A program made the position numbers and the translations under genes. From assembly GCF_021341665.1 (NCBI RefSeq), contig NZ_JAJTTH010000003.1, forward strand, positions 124,001 through 188,000: a stretch of 64,000 nucleotides of DNA. The letters run 5' to 3'. This DNA comes from Pseudomonas sp. Au-Pse12 (GTDB taxonomy: Bacteria > Pseudomonadota > Gammaproteobacteria > Pseudomonadales > Pseudomonadaceae). Shown here piece by piece: positions 8,470-16,440 of the stretch (its first letter is position 1; each line of letters opens with the position of its first letter). The notes under the pieces were generated by a model. It was not told the origin of the DNA. It ran no database searches and saw only the letters and a program-made list of their open reading frames with translations.

Positions 8470-9444
8470 TTACTGTTGCAGATCGTAGATTGCGCTGGAG
8501 ATTGATGTCGCAGGCGCGGCCGTCGGTACAGCGATCTCCACTGGCAAGCCATCTTCAGCCGCCACCACATCACGCACCACATCCCAGTTCATGCGCAGGT
8601 TGTTGGCCAGGTCTTCACGCTTGAGCAAGGCATTGATCACAGCGGTGTGCTTGTCGACCACCGAAGGATTACCTTTGTCATCCAGTGGCGTATGCGCCTC
8701 CAGATAGACTTTGCCGCCACTGATACCAAACTTGTACGGATCGTTGATGATACGTACCGAAGTTCCCACCGGAACCATGCCAGCCATTTCCAGCACATTA
8801 TTGTTGAGCATACGGAAACAGCCATGGCTGGTACGCATGCCGATACCGAACTTCTTGTTCGAACCGTGAATCAGGTAACCCGGAGTGCCAAGGGTGAACT
8901 TGAACGGCCCCAACGGGTTGTTCGGCCCGGCCGGCACCACGTTCGGCAGAGGGTCGCCGTCGGCAGCATGCTCAGCCTTGATCGAAGCCGGAGGAGTCCA
9001 GGTCGGATTCGGGGTCTTGGCGGTGATACTGGTGTGTGCGATCGGCGACCCCCAACCCTCACGGCCAATGCCCAGCGGGAAGGTGTACACCACGTTCCGC
9101 CCTTTGGGGTAGTAGTACAGGCGATACTCCGCCAGGTTGATCACGATGCCCTCGCGCGGCCCGGGCGGCAGGATGAAACGCGTGGGCAGGACCACCTCGG
9201 TCCCCGCCCCAGGCAGCCAGGGATCGACCCCAGGGTTGGCCGCGACCATCTCCAGGTAACCCAGGTCATAGGCGGTGCCCAGGTCGGCGAAGGTATCTTC
9301 GTACTTGGCCTTGATCACCTGCACCTGACCGACGATGTCTTCACCCGGCGGCGGTAGAGGCAATTCCAATGCTGCAACAGGACCGGCCACACACAGGGCG
9401 GCGAGCGTCAGGCAGCGGGTGATGACAGGGAGGCGCGGCAACAT
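8470..9444 (-). CDS. Periplasmic L,D-transpeptidase (ErfK/YbiS/YcfS type)
   Basis: A 324-residue exported enzyme of the YkuD family. A signal peptide is at residues 1-25 (ends PVAALELPLP); a LysM-like segment follows (about 40-85, GTAYDLGYLEMVAANPGVDPW), then the catalytic domain with YLIHGSNKKFGIG and the active-site motif SHGCFRM (His, Gly, Cys and Arg all present). Relatives of this subfamily join Braun lipoprotein to peptidoglycan through its C-terminal lysine or form 3-3 crosslinks. Its position facing oprI, which ends in Lys, supports a lipoprotein-anchoring role, but that is inference. The ATG at 9444 is preceded by AAGGATTATCCGG; an ATG six codons earlier lacks a ribosome binding site. 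Confidence 0.93.
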   Translation of the reverse strand: MLPRLPVITRCLTLAALCVAGPVAALELPLPPPGEDIVGQVQVIKAKYEDTFADLGTAYDLGYLEMVAANPGVDPWLPGAGTEVVLPTRFILPPGPREGIVINLAEYRLYYYPKGRNVVYTFPLGIGREGWGSPIAHTSITAKTPNPTWTPPASIKAEHAADGDPLPNVVPAGPNNPLGPFKFTLGTPGYLIHGSNKKFGIGMRTSHGCFRMLNNNVLEMAGMVPVGTSVRIINDPYKFGISGGKVYLEAHTPLDDKGNPSVVDKHTAVINALLKREDLANNLRMNWDVVRDVVAAEDGLPVEIAVPTAAPATSISSAIYDLQQ

Positions 9445-9577
9445 CCGGATAATCCTTCGCATGAACAACGAATGAAAGAAACACGATTGTACACCCCGCC
9501 TTCTGGCCACGGGAGCCAAGCCGGGGGACAAGCGCAGACACATGAAATCCCTGTCGAAACGGCCTACTGGCGACCGT

Positions 9578-9871
9578 CTACAGCTCGAAACGCAGCTCAG
9601 GCCAGATCGGCGGCGTGCCACGTTTTTGCGACTCCAGAATCGCCCGGCACAACGGGCAGAGTCGCTGGTCCTGGAAAATCGTCCGATCCACACTCGACCA
9701 GCGCGGCTGGGCCGGCAACAAGGTGCCACACAAGGTCCGGTCGGCGGAACCACCCAACTCCAGTTGGCGTGTCACCAGATGCACCCGAACTTCCTGGCAG
9801 GCGAACAGGTCAAGCTGTTCATCAGGCTCGATCAGTTGATAGGCAAACAGGGACCAGGCGGGACGCGGCAT
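9578..9871 (-). CDS. Small conserved hypothetical protein with CPLC motif
   Basis: A 97-residue soluble protein without a known family name. It begins MPRPAWSLFAYQLIEPDEQLD and near its C-terminus carries LCPLCRAIL, a possible half metal site; two further cysteines (FACQEV, TLCGTL) could complete a zinc ligand set. In P. aeruginosa a small gene of unknown function occupies the same place between the L,D-transpeptidase and tesA, so the order is conserved. GGAG 6 bases upstream supports the ATG at 9871 over a TTG four codons earlier. Confidence 0.7.
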   Translation of the reverse strand: MPRPAWSLFAYQLIEPDEQLDLFACQEVRVHLVTRQLELGGSADRTLCGTLLPAQPRWSSVDRTIFQDQRLCPLCRAILESQKRGTPPIWPELRFEL

Positions 9872-9927
9872 CGGGGGCTCCAAATCGGGGGCGCCACATT
9901 AGCCGAAACACTGTCACTAGAAAAGCG

Positions 9928-10533
9928 TCAAAGCAGCGGTTTCAGCGTCGGCCAGACATTTTCCAGCAACTTGCCCTGGGCCGCTGCCGCAGGGTGCAGA
10001 CCGTCAGCCTGCATCAGCTCGGGATGCCCACCGACCCCCTCGAGAAAAAACGGTACCAGGGCCACCTTCTTTTGGCTGGCCAACTGGCTATAGACCTGGG
10101 AGAAAGCCTGGGTGTAGCGCACACCATAATTGGGCGGCAATTGCATGCCCAGGAGCAGCACCTTGGCGCCCTGGGCCTGGGAACTGTCGATCATCGACGC
10201 AAGATTTTGTTGCAATTGCTGAGGCGGCTGGCCGCGCAGACCATCGTTGCCGCCCAACTCAAGAATCACCACCTCGGGCTTATGCTCTGCAAGCAGCGCC
10301 GGCAGCCGCGCCTGGCCCCCGGCACTGGTGTCGCCGCTGACCGATGCATTGATCACCTTATCGGTAAAACCCTGGTCCTTGAGCCGCTTTTCCAGCAGGG
10401 CGACCCACCCCTGGCGGGTATCCAGGCCGAAAGCCGCACTGATACTATCGCCAACGATCAGGACCGTACCCGCCGCTGCGTTCTGGGCCATGCACATCAA
10501 GGCCAGGCCGGCACTCAAAAACCATACACGCAT
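9928..10533 (-). CDS. tesA: Arylesterase / acyl-CoA thioesterase I (SGNH hydrolase) TesA
   Basis: A 201-residue periplasmic SGNH-family esterase. It has a signal peptide (MRVWFLSAGLALMCMAQNAAAG), block I GDSISAAFG with the nucleophilic Ser, block II Gly in SGDTSAGG, block III GGNDGLRG and block V DGLHP with the catalytic Asp and His. In E. coli TesA is a multifunctional thioesterase, lysophospholipase and protease. The ATG at 10533 follows GGAGAATCCG. The gene is divergent from the ABC ATPase gene, with only 10 bases between the start codons, the same arrangement as E. coli tesA-ybbA. Confidence 0.95.
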   Translation of the reverse strand: MRVWFLSAGLALMCMAQNAAAGTVLIVGDSISAAFGLDTRQGWVALLEKRLKDQGFTDKVINASVSGDTSAGGQARLPALLAEHKPEVVILELGGNDGLRGQPPQQLQQNLASMIDSSQAQGAKVLLLGMQLPPNYGVRYTQAFSQVYSQLASQKKVALVPFFLEGVGGHPELMQADGLHPAAAAQGKLLENVWPTLKPLL

Positions 10534-10543
10534 CGGATTCTCC

Positions 10544-11227
10544 ATGGGCGCAAGCATTCTCACTGCGCGGAACCTTAGCAAAGTGGTTCCTAGCGCGGAA
10601 GGTGAACTGACCATCCTGCATGAACTCAGCCTGGAGCTGAACCAGGGCGATAGCCTGGCCATCGTCGGTGCCTCCGGCTCGGGCAAGTCGACCTTGCTCG
10701 GCTTGCTGGCAGGGCTCGATCTGCCCAGCAGCGGCGAAGTCACCCTCGCCGGCCAGGCCCTGAGCCAGCTGGACGAAGATCAACGGGCCCGCATCCGCGC
10801 CGAGCACGTAGGGTTTGTCTTCCAGTCCTTCCAATTGCTCGACAGCCTCAACGCCCTGGAAAACGTCATGCTGCCCCTGGAGCTGGACGGCCGCCGAGAT
10901 GCCCGTGAGCGAGCTACCGAGCTGCTGCAGCGGGTAGGCCTTGGCCAGCGCCTCAGCCACTCGCCGCGCCAGCTGTCCGGCGGCGAGCAGCAACGGGTAG
11001 CCATTGCCCGCGCGTTTGCCGCTGAACCCGATGTGCTGTTCGCCGATGAGCCCACTGGCAACCTCGACAGCCATACCGGCGAACGCATCAGTGACCTGCT
11101 GTTCGAACTCAACCAGGAAAGCGGCACTACCCTGGTGCTGGTGACCCACGATGAACGCCTGGCCCATCGCTGCCGGCGCCTGATCCGTCTTGAAGCGGGC
11201 TTGCTGGTCGCCCCTCTGGAGCCTTGA
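10544..11227 (+). CDS. ybbA: ABC transporter ATPase, YbbA type
   Basis: A 227-residue nucleotide-binding subunit of the LolD/MacB-like group. Walker A is GASGSGKST, Q-loop FQSFQLL, signature LSGGEQQR, Walker B VLFADEP, and the switch His is in LVTHDERLA. It pairs with the 834-residue permease whose start overlaps its stop (TGATG). The substrate is not known; MacB-type systems act on envelope substrates. The start ATG at 10544 leaves little room for a ribosome binding site because the upstream 10 bases lead straight into tesA; the initiation signal must lie within the tesA start region. Confidence 0.93.
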   Translation: MGASILTARNLSKVVPSAEGELTILHELSLELNQGDSLAIVGASGSGKSTLLGLLAGLDLPSSGEVTLAGQALSQLDEDQRARIRAEHVGFVFQSFQLLDSLNALENVMLPLELDGRRDARERATELLQRVGLGQRLSHSPRQLSGGEQQRVAIARAFAAEPDVLFADEPTGNLDSHTGERISDLLFELNQESGTTLVLVTHDERLAHRCRRLIRLEAGLLVAPLEP

Positions 11228-13731
11228 TGGCACGCCTGCCGCTGCTGCGCCTGTTCAGCCTCGCCGTCCGTCAACTGCTGCGCGATGCCCGTGCCGGCGA
11301 GTTGCGGGTATTGTTCTTCGCCTTGCTGGTGGCGGTTGCTGCCAGCACTGCCATCGGCTATTTCGGCGCGCGCTTGAACGGCGCCATGCTCTTGCGTGCC
11401 ACGGAGTTCCTCGGGGCCGACCTGCTGCTGGAAGGCAGTTCGCCAGCACGCCCGGAGCAGCTCGCCAGTGGCCGTGAACTAGGGCTTGATCACGCCAGGA
11501 TTGTCGAGTTCTCCAGTGTCATTGCCACTGACAACGCCATCCAGCTTTCCAGCATCAAGGCCGTCGACGAGGCCTATCCACTGCGGGGCCAGCTCAAGAG
11601 TGCCGCGGCGCCCTACGGTATCGAAGAGCCCGGCGGTGGCCCGAAGCCCGGAGAGGCCTGGGTCGAGCCGCGCCTGCTGACGGCGCTGGACCTGAAGGTC
11701 GGCGACAGCATCGACGTTGGCCTGAAGACCCTGCGCCTGACCCGAGTGCTGACCTACGAACCCGATCGGGCCGGCAACTTCTATAGCCTGACGCCCCGGG
11801 TGTTGATCAACCTGCAAGACCTGCAAGCCACCGGCGTGGTCCAGCCGGGCAGCCGGGTCAGCTTCAAGGAGCTGTGGCGCGGGGCGGCCCCAGCACTTGA
11901 GGCTTATCGGCAACAAATCAAGCCGGGGCTGGCAGCCAACCAGCGGCTGCAGGATGCCCGTGACGGCAATCAGCAGATCGGCGGCGCCCTGGGCAAGGCC
12001 GAACGTTATCTGAATATGGCGAGCCTGGTGGCGGTGCTGCTGTCGGGAGTTGCCGTGGCGTTGTCGGCCAACCGCTTTGCCGCCCGACGCTTCGATGCCA
12101 GCGCCTTGCTTCGCTGCCTGGGCCTGTCGCGCCGGGAAACCATGCTGCTGTTCAGCGTGCAGTTGGGGCTTCTCGGGCTATTGGCCAGTCTCAGCGGAGC
12201 GCTGCTGGGATGGCTGGCCCAGCTCGGCCTGTTTTACCTTCTGCATGACCTGTTGCCCAGCGATGTACCACCCGGGGGATTGCTCCCCGCCATCGCCGGC
12301 ATCGGCACCGGCCTGGTAGCCCTGGGCGGATTCGCCCTGCCGCCGCTGGCCGCACTGGGGCGCGTGCCACCGCTGCGGGTCCTGCGGCGCGATCTCCTGC
12401 CAATCCCCTCCAGCACCTGGATGATCTATGGTGCCGCACTGTTTGCCCTGGGCCTGATCATGTGGCGCTTGAGCCTGGACCTGATCCTGACCTTCGCCCT
12501 GTTGGGGGGAGGCCTGCTGGCCGCGCTGGTGCTCGGAGGTTTGCTGTTGCTGCTGTTGCAGAGCCTGCGCCGCCTGCTGGCCCGTGCCGCGCTGCCCTGG
12601 CGCTTGGGCCTGGGCCAGTTGCTGCGCCACCCCTTGGCCGCGGCCGGACAATCCCTGGCCTTCGGCCTGATTCTGCTCTCCATGGCACTGATCGCACTGC
12701 TGCGCGGCGAATTGCTGGATACCTGGCAGAACCAGTTACCCAAAAATGCCCCCAACTACTTTGCTCTGAACATTCTGCCAGCGGAAAAGCAGCCCTTCAC
12801 CGAACGCCTGGTACAGCTCTCAGCCCCTTCCGCGCCTTTGTACCCCGTGGTTCCGGGGCGCCTGGTAAGCATCAATGGCGAGCCCGTGAGGGAGATCGTC
12901 AGCAAGGACTCCAGCGGTGATCGGGCCGTACAACGTGACCTGAGCCTGACCTGGGCGGCAGAGCTGCCCGCCGGCAACCGTATTACCGAAGGCAACTGGT
13001 GGTCAGCCCTGCCGGACGATTCGTTACCCGGTGTCTCGGTCGAGGCCAAAGTGGCGCAGAGCCTGAAGCTGAAGCTCGGCGATCACCTGACCTTCACTGT
13101 TGCCGGGGCCAATCGGGAAGCCCGGGTCACCAGCTTGCGCAGTATCAACTGGGACAACTTCCAACCGAATTTCTTCATGATCTTCCAGCCTGGAACCTTG
13201 AAGGACCTGCCCGCGACCTACTTGACCAGTTTCTACCTGAGCCCAGGGCACGATCAGCAGATTGTCGAGCTGTCCAGGGCGTTCCCGGCAGTGACCATCC
13301 TTCAAGTCGAAGCCCTGCTGGAACAACTGCGCAGCATCCTGGCCCAGGTCACCCTGGCGGTGGAATACGTGCTGCTGTTTGTCCTGGCCGCGGGAATGGC
13401 GGTGCTGTTTTCCGGGCTGCAAGCCACCCTCGACGAGCGCATCCGCCAAGGAGCGCTGTTGCGCGCACTCGGCGCCGAGCGCCAGCTGCTGGTGAAAGCC
13501 CGCCGGATCGAGTTCGGTCTGCTCGGCGCAGTCAGCGGCCTGCTGGCAGCGCTGGGCTGCGAACTGGTGAGCCTGGTGCTGTACCGATTCGCCTTCGACC
13601 TGCCCTGGCACCCGCATCCGTGGCTGTTGCTGCTGCCCTTGATCGGCGCACTGCTGGTGGGAGGCGCTGGGGTCTTTGGCACCCGTCGCGCATTGAACGC
13701 CAGCCCGTTGAGCGTATTACGCGAAGGTTGA
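11227..13731 (+). CDS. ybbP: ABC transporter permease with two FtsX-like domains, YbbP type
   Basis: An 834-residue inner-membrane protein. It has one N-terminal membrane helix (about 25-45, VLFFALLVAVAASTAIGYF), a large periplasmic domain, a bundle of helices at about 260-480 (SLVAVLLSGVAVALSA, LLGLLASLSGALLGW and others), a second periplasmic domain, and three C-terminal helices (YVLLFVLAAGMAVLFSGL onward). Each half ends in an FtsX motif (RRFDASALLRCLGLSRRE; DERIRQGALLRALGAERQ), the usual coupling helices. The partner ATPase is encoded just upstream with overlapping codons, and both follow the divergent tesA. The physiological substrate is unknown. The ATG at 11227 overlaps the ATPase stop; the TTG one codon earlier is less likely. 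Confidence 0.92.
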   Translation: MARLPLLRLFSLAVRQLLRDARAGELRVLFFALLVAVAASTAIGYFGARLNGAMLLRATEFLGADLLLEGSSPARPEQLASGRELGLDHARIVEFSSVIATDNAIQLSSIKAVDEAYPLRGQLKSAAAPYGIEEPGGGPKPGEAWVEPRLLTALDLKVGDSIDVGLKTLRLTRVLTYEPDRAGNFYSLTPRVLINLQDLQATGVVQPGSRVSFKELWRGAAPALEAYRQQIKPGLAANQRLQDARDGNQQIGGALGKAERYLNMASLVAVLLSGVAVALSANRFAARRFDASALLRCLGLSRRETMLLFSVQLGLLGLLASLSGALLGWLAQLGLFYLLHDLLPSDVPPGGLLPAIAGIGTGLVALGGFALPPLAALGRVPPLRVLRRDLLPIPSSTWMIYGAALFALGLIMWRLSLDLILTFALLGGGLLAALVLGGLLLLLLQSLRRLLARAALPWRLGLGQLLRHPLAAAGQSLAFGLILLSMALIALLRGELLDTWQNQLPKNAPNYFALNILPAEKQPFTERLVQLSAPSAPLYPVVPGRLVSINGEPVREIVSKDSSGDRAVQRDLSLTWAAELPAGNRITEGNWWSALPDDSLPGVSVEAKVAQSLKLKLGDHLTFTVAGANREARVTSLRSINWDNFQPNFFMIFQPGTLKDLPATYLTSFYLSPGHDQQIVELSRAFPAVTILQVEALLEQLRSILAQVTLAVEYVLLFVLAAGMAVLFSGLQATLDERIRQGALLRALGAERQLLVKARRIEFGLLGAVSGLLAALGCELVSLVLYRFAFDLPWHPHPWLLLLPLIGALLVGGAGVFGTRRALNASPLSVLREG

Positions 13732-13741
13732 TGACCGAAAA

Positions 13742-13763
13742 CTCGCCGGCCAGAGCCGGCGAG
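13742..13763 (-). terminator. Terminator hairpin between ybbP and greB
   Basis: CTCGCCGGC - CAGA - GCCGGCGAG starts 1 base beyond the greB stop on the reverse strand and is followed there by TTTTC. It can serve greB and, on the other strand, lies 10 bases after the ybbP stop. Confidence 0.75.
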
Positions 13764-13764
13764 C

Positions 13765-14238
13765 CTACTTCACATAATCGATCTGGTTGATCCACCAGCA
13801 GGTTTCACCCGCCGGGGTGTGGACGATGGCCTCATCGCCGACTTCCTTCTTCAGCAACGCCCTGGCCATGGGGGAATCAATGGAGATGTAGTCCTTGCGC
13901 TGGTAGATCTCGTCATAACCGACGATACGAAAGCGCTTGATCTCAGCAGCCTCGTTTTCGACCTCGACCCAGGCCCCAAAAAACACCCGCCCCTCCTGCT
14001 CCGGCGCGTAGGAAACCACCTTCATATCCTCGAGGCGCTTGCGTATGTAGCGCACCCGACGATCGATTTCCCGCAGGAGCTTCTTGTTGTACTGATAGTC
14101 GGCATTTTCACTGCGGTCGCCCAGCGAGGCGGCCCAAGTGACCTTTTGCGTGATATCCGGGCGTTTCTCCCGCCATAGATAGTCCAGCTCTTGCTTCAGA
14201 GCGTCGTAACCATCCTGTGTGATGAGCTTGGTACTCAA
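13765..14238 (-). CDS. greB: Transcription elongation factor GreB
   Basis: A 157-residue Gre factor that stimulates cleavage of backtracked RNA by RNA polymerase. The hairpin tip carries the acids in SLGDRSENADYQYNKKLLREIDRR, and the GreB-typical IRKRLEDM and FFGAWVEVENE are present. The C-terminal FKBP-like domain ends DSPMARALLKKEVGDEAIV. GreB rather than GreA is indicated by the basic YLWREKRP and the KLLREIDRRVRYIRKRLE segment. It converges on the ybbP gene. Confidence 0.95.
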   Translation of the reverse strand: MSTKLITQDGYDALKQELDYLWREKRPDITQKVTWAASLGDRSENADYQYNKKLLREIDRRVRYIRKRLEDMKVVSYAPEQEGRVFFGAWVEVENEAAEIKRFRIVGYDEIYQRKDYISIDSPMARALLKKEVGDEAIVHTPAGETCWWINQIDYVK

Positions 14239-14535
14239 TTGGCTAATTACCCTCCTGCCTTAGTACGTGCTACGCGTTATTTGAATGAGCCGAAAAGGCC
14301 GGTACGACTATGAGCGACGCGCGCCCTCCGCTCTCTGGTCATCACTATCAGATTTGTCCGATTTAGATTTCAGAGAGGTCAGCCAATCATAGGGCCAAAC
14401 AGCCGAGTAGTACGGCCTCAGGCACAGGTTCGGCAACAGAAGTTTGCAATCGGCACGCCACACAGCTTGATACCTATTCCCCAAAGAGCTCGCCAACAAC
14501 TACCAACATCTCGAAAAACAAAGGGAACGTACCAC
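14239..14535. other. Intergenic region between greB and the orphan regulator
   Basis: A 297-base divergent region that must hold promoters for both genes. I see no convincing coding frame and no clear sigma-70 hexamer pair; the segment around 14340-14375 is AT-rich (ATCAGATTTGTCCGATTTAG). Confidence 0.5.
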
Positions 14536-15165
14536 ATGGGCAACATCATTATCGTCGATGACCATCCATTGATCCGACTGGCCATCAGGTCGGTGCTTGA
14601 ACCCCATCATCACACCATCGTCGCCGAAGCCGACAACGGTGCAGATGCCGTTCAACTGGTACGCAAGCACCTGCCGGACCTGCTGATCCTCGACCTGGGC
14701 ATACCCAACCTGGACGGCTTCTCGGTCATTGCGCACATCAAGTCCGCCGAGCTGCACGTCAAGACCCTGGTACTGACTTCAAGTGATTCGAAAAATTTCG
14801 CCCTGCGCTGCCTGCAAGCAGGAGCCGCGGGTTTTCTGTGCAAGACCGAAAACCTCCACGAACTGGCCAATGCGGTAAAGGCCATTATCTCCGGGTACAG
14901 CTATTTTCCGGAGGACACCATCAACATTCTGCAGCAGAACACCAATGCCGCCAGCCAGGAAAGCGTCCTGATTTCGCGCCTGACCGATCGCGAAATAACA
15001 GTCTTGAAACTACTGGCTACCGGCCTCAACAACCAGCAGATTGCCGATGCGCTGCTGATCAGCCACAAGACCGTCAGCACTTACAAGGTGCGCCTGCTCA
15101 AGCGCTTCAATATTTCCAATCTGGTCGCATTGGCCGAATTGGCAAAACGCAATGCCATTGTTTGA
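14536..15165 (+). CDS. Orphan NarL/FixJ-type response regulator
   Basis: A 209-residue two-domain regulator. The receiver domain (1-120) has the acidic pair VDDH at the start, the phospho-acceptor Asp53 in LLILDLGIPNLDG, the Thr/Ser in LVLTSSDS and the Lys in FLCKTENL. The LuxR-type helix-turn-helix (about 145-205) reads LTDREITVLKLLATGLNNQQIADALLI with SHKTVSTYKVRLLKRF. It resembles the BvgA/EvgA/FimZ group. No histidine kinase lies nearby, so its partner must be elsewhere. AAGGGAACGT precedes the ATG at 14536. Confidence 0.9.
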   Translation: MGNIIIVDDHPLIRLAIRSVLEPHHHTIVAEADNGADAVQLVRKHLPDLLILDLGIPNLDGFSVIAHIKSAELHVKTLVLTSSDSKNFALRCLQAGAAGFLCKTENLHELANAVKAIISGYSYFPEDTINILQQNTNAASQESVLISRLTDREITVLKLLATGLNNQQIADALLISHKTVSTYKVRLLKRFNISNLVALAELAKRNAIV

Positions 15166-15207
15166 TCAACCAGCCGCTATTGGCCACCGAATGACGGATA
15201 ACAGCCA

Positions 15208-15228
15208 CGACTGAAAGCTTTTCAGTCG
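15208..15228. terminator. Hairpin downstream of the orphan regulator
   Basis: CGACTGAAA - GCT - TTTCAGTCG is a perfect 9-bp inverted repeat 42 bases after the regulator stop. It lacks a following T run, so termination is only one possibility; a regulatory hairpin or protein site is another. Confidence 0.45.
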
Positions 15229-15296
15229 AAGCCTGTTCAATGAAGTCTTGATTGATATATGACGCAGTTCAGCAGCACGCAGTAAGTCACACCGGC

Positions 15297-15617
15297 TCAG
15301 CTGCTGAACTGGCGGCGAATGATCAGCCCCTGACGGGCGACACGGGTCAGTTGCTTGATGACTTCAGCAGCATCAGCAGCGCTGGGGGAAGGAATGACCG
15401 CCAAATCAAAGCTGTCGCTGGCAAAACGCGCCAGGGACTCACCCTCTTCGACAAATTGGATCAGAAACGCCGCCGGGCCGGGGGAACGGCGATGCCAGCC
15501 GTCGAGATAACGCAGTAGCGTGGGCTGGTGCTTGCCACCAAGGAGGATTTTCGGATTGCGCTGGGAAAGGCTCGCCGTGATCGGCGCAAGACGTACAAGG
15601 GGGCGTGGTGCATTCAT
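15297..15617 (-). CDS. Small hypothetical protein, methyltransferase-tail-like
   Basis: A 106-residue protein without a recognised family. The second half (FDLAVIPSPSAADAAEVIKQLTRVARQGLIIRRQ) reads like the post-motif-II strand and helix of class I SAM-dependent methyltransferases, but the SAM-binding GxGxG half is absent, so it is either a remnant or a separate small protein. The ATG at 15617 was chosen over one seven codons earlier without strong ribosome-binding evidence. It lies between the orphan regulator (convergent) and DoxX (same strand, about 290 bases upstream). Confidence 0.6.
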   Translation of the reverse strand: MNAPRPLVRLAPITASLSQRNPKILLGGKHQPTLLRYLDGWHRRSPGPAAFLIQFVEEGESLARFASDSFDLAVIPSPSAADAAEVIKQLTRVARQGLIIRRQFSS

Positions 15618-15821
15618 CGTATTGTGTCTCTGCCTCAAGTTTCTGCCGGGCAGGTGAGAGGCAACACCGAACCAGCGCTTTAGCGGTATTTCGAAGCCTG
15701 ACTATAGCTTCTATCGGTGATCTTTCGATTCACCTGGCGCCCCGCAAGTAGCTGTTTAAATCGGCGCATGAGCAGCATCCTAGAGAAGCCGGCAGGTCAG
15801 TGTCAAGATTTGCCGGCAACG

Positions 15822-15845
15822 AAAAAGGCCTGCATTCGCAGGCCT
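15822..15845 (-). terminator. Intrinsic terminator downstream of the DoxX gene
   Basis: AGGCCTGC - GAAT - GCAGGCCT followed on the reverse strand by TTTTTC. A second hairpin (CCTCTGG / CCAGAGG at 15876-15897) lies between it and the stop codon. Confidence 0.8.
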
Positions 15846-15903
15846 CGGATGACTTTTCCGGTCGTTGATCCAGAGCCTCTGGAGCCACCACCAGAGGATC
15901 GGG

Positions 15904-16338
15904 TTACTTGGCGATCGCCCCATCCAGCGATAACTTGCCAGCGCCCTCAAACAGAACCGCAACAGTGCCGCCCAGCAGTGCCAGCGCAAACTCATAACCA
16001 TTGTTGGCCATGAACAAGCCATTACCGATGTGCACCGAGAAGATCGCCACCAGCAAAGTGAACGACAAGCCCAGTGCCGCCGGACGCGCCAACAGACCAA
16101 TGATCAGGGCCAGGCCGGCAAAGAACTCGGTGCCACCCGCCAGCAGCGCCATCAGGTAGCCCGGTGCCAGGCCAATGCTTTCCATCCACTGCGCCGTTCC
16201 CGCCAAACCACCACCGCCAAACCAGCCAAAGAGTTTCTGCGAACCATGGGCCGCGAAAATGATGCCGACAAAAATCCGCAGTACGGTCAAGCCGTAGCCG
16301 GCGCGAGTGCCCAGAAGCTTGTTGGTCAATGTGCTCAT
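15904..16338 (-). CDS. DoxX-family inner membrane protein
   Basis: A 144-residue four-helix membrane protein of the DoxX family. Conserved features are LRIFVGIIFAAHGSQKLFGWFGGGG at the first helix, MALLAGGTEFFAGLALIIGLLARPAAL and the last helix FALALLGGTVAVLFEGAG. Family members are linked to redox or sulfur stress but the exact reaction is not known. The mltF2 gene ends about 100 bases upstream in the same direction. Confidence 0.9.
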   Translation of the reverse strand: MSTLTNKLLGTRAGYGLTVLRIFVGIIFAAHGSQKLFGWFGGGGLAGTAQWMESIGLAPGYLMALLAGGTEFFAGLALIIGLLARPAALGLSFTLLVAIFSVHIGNGLFMANNGYEFALALLGGTVAVLFEGAGKLSLDGAIAK

Positions 16339-16440
16339 GCTGTGTAGTCCTGTGTAAGGTAGGGAAGTTGGTCGCCATACTAATCAGTTTTTATCATGTT
16401 AAAAGCGGAAAAATCCCGACAAAACAATCAACTTTTTAGA

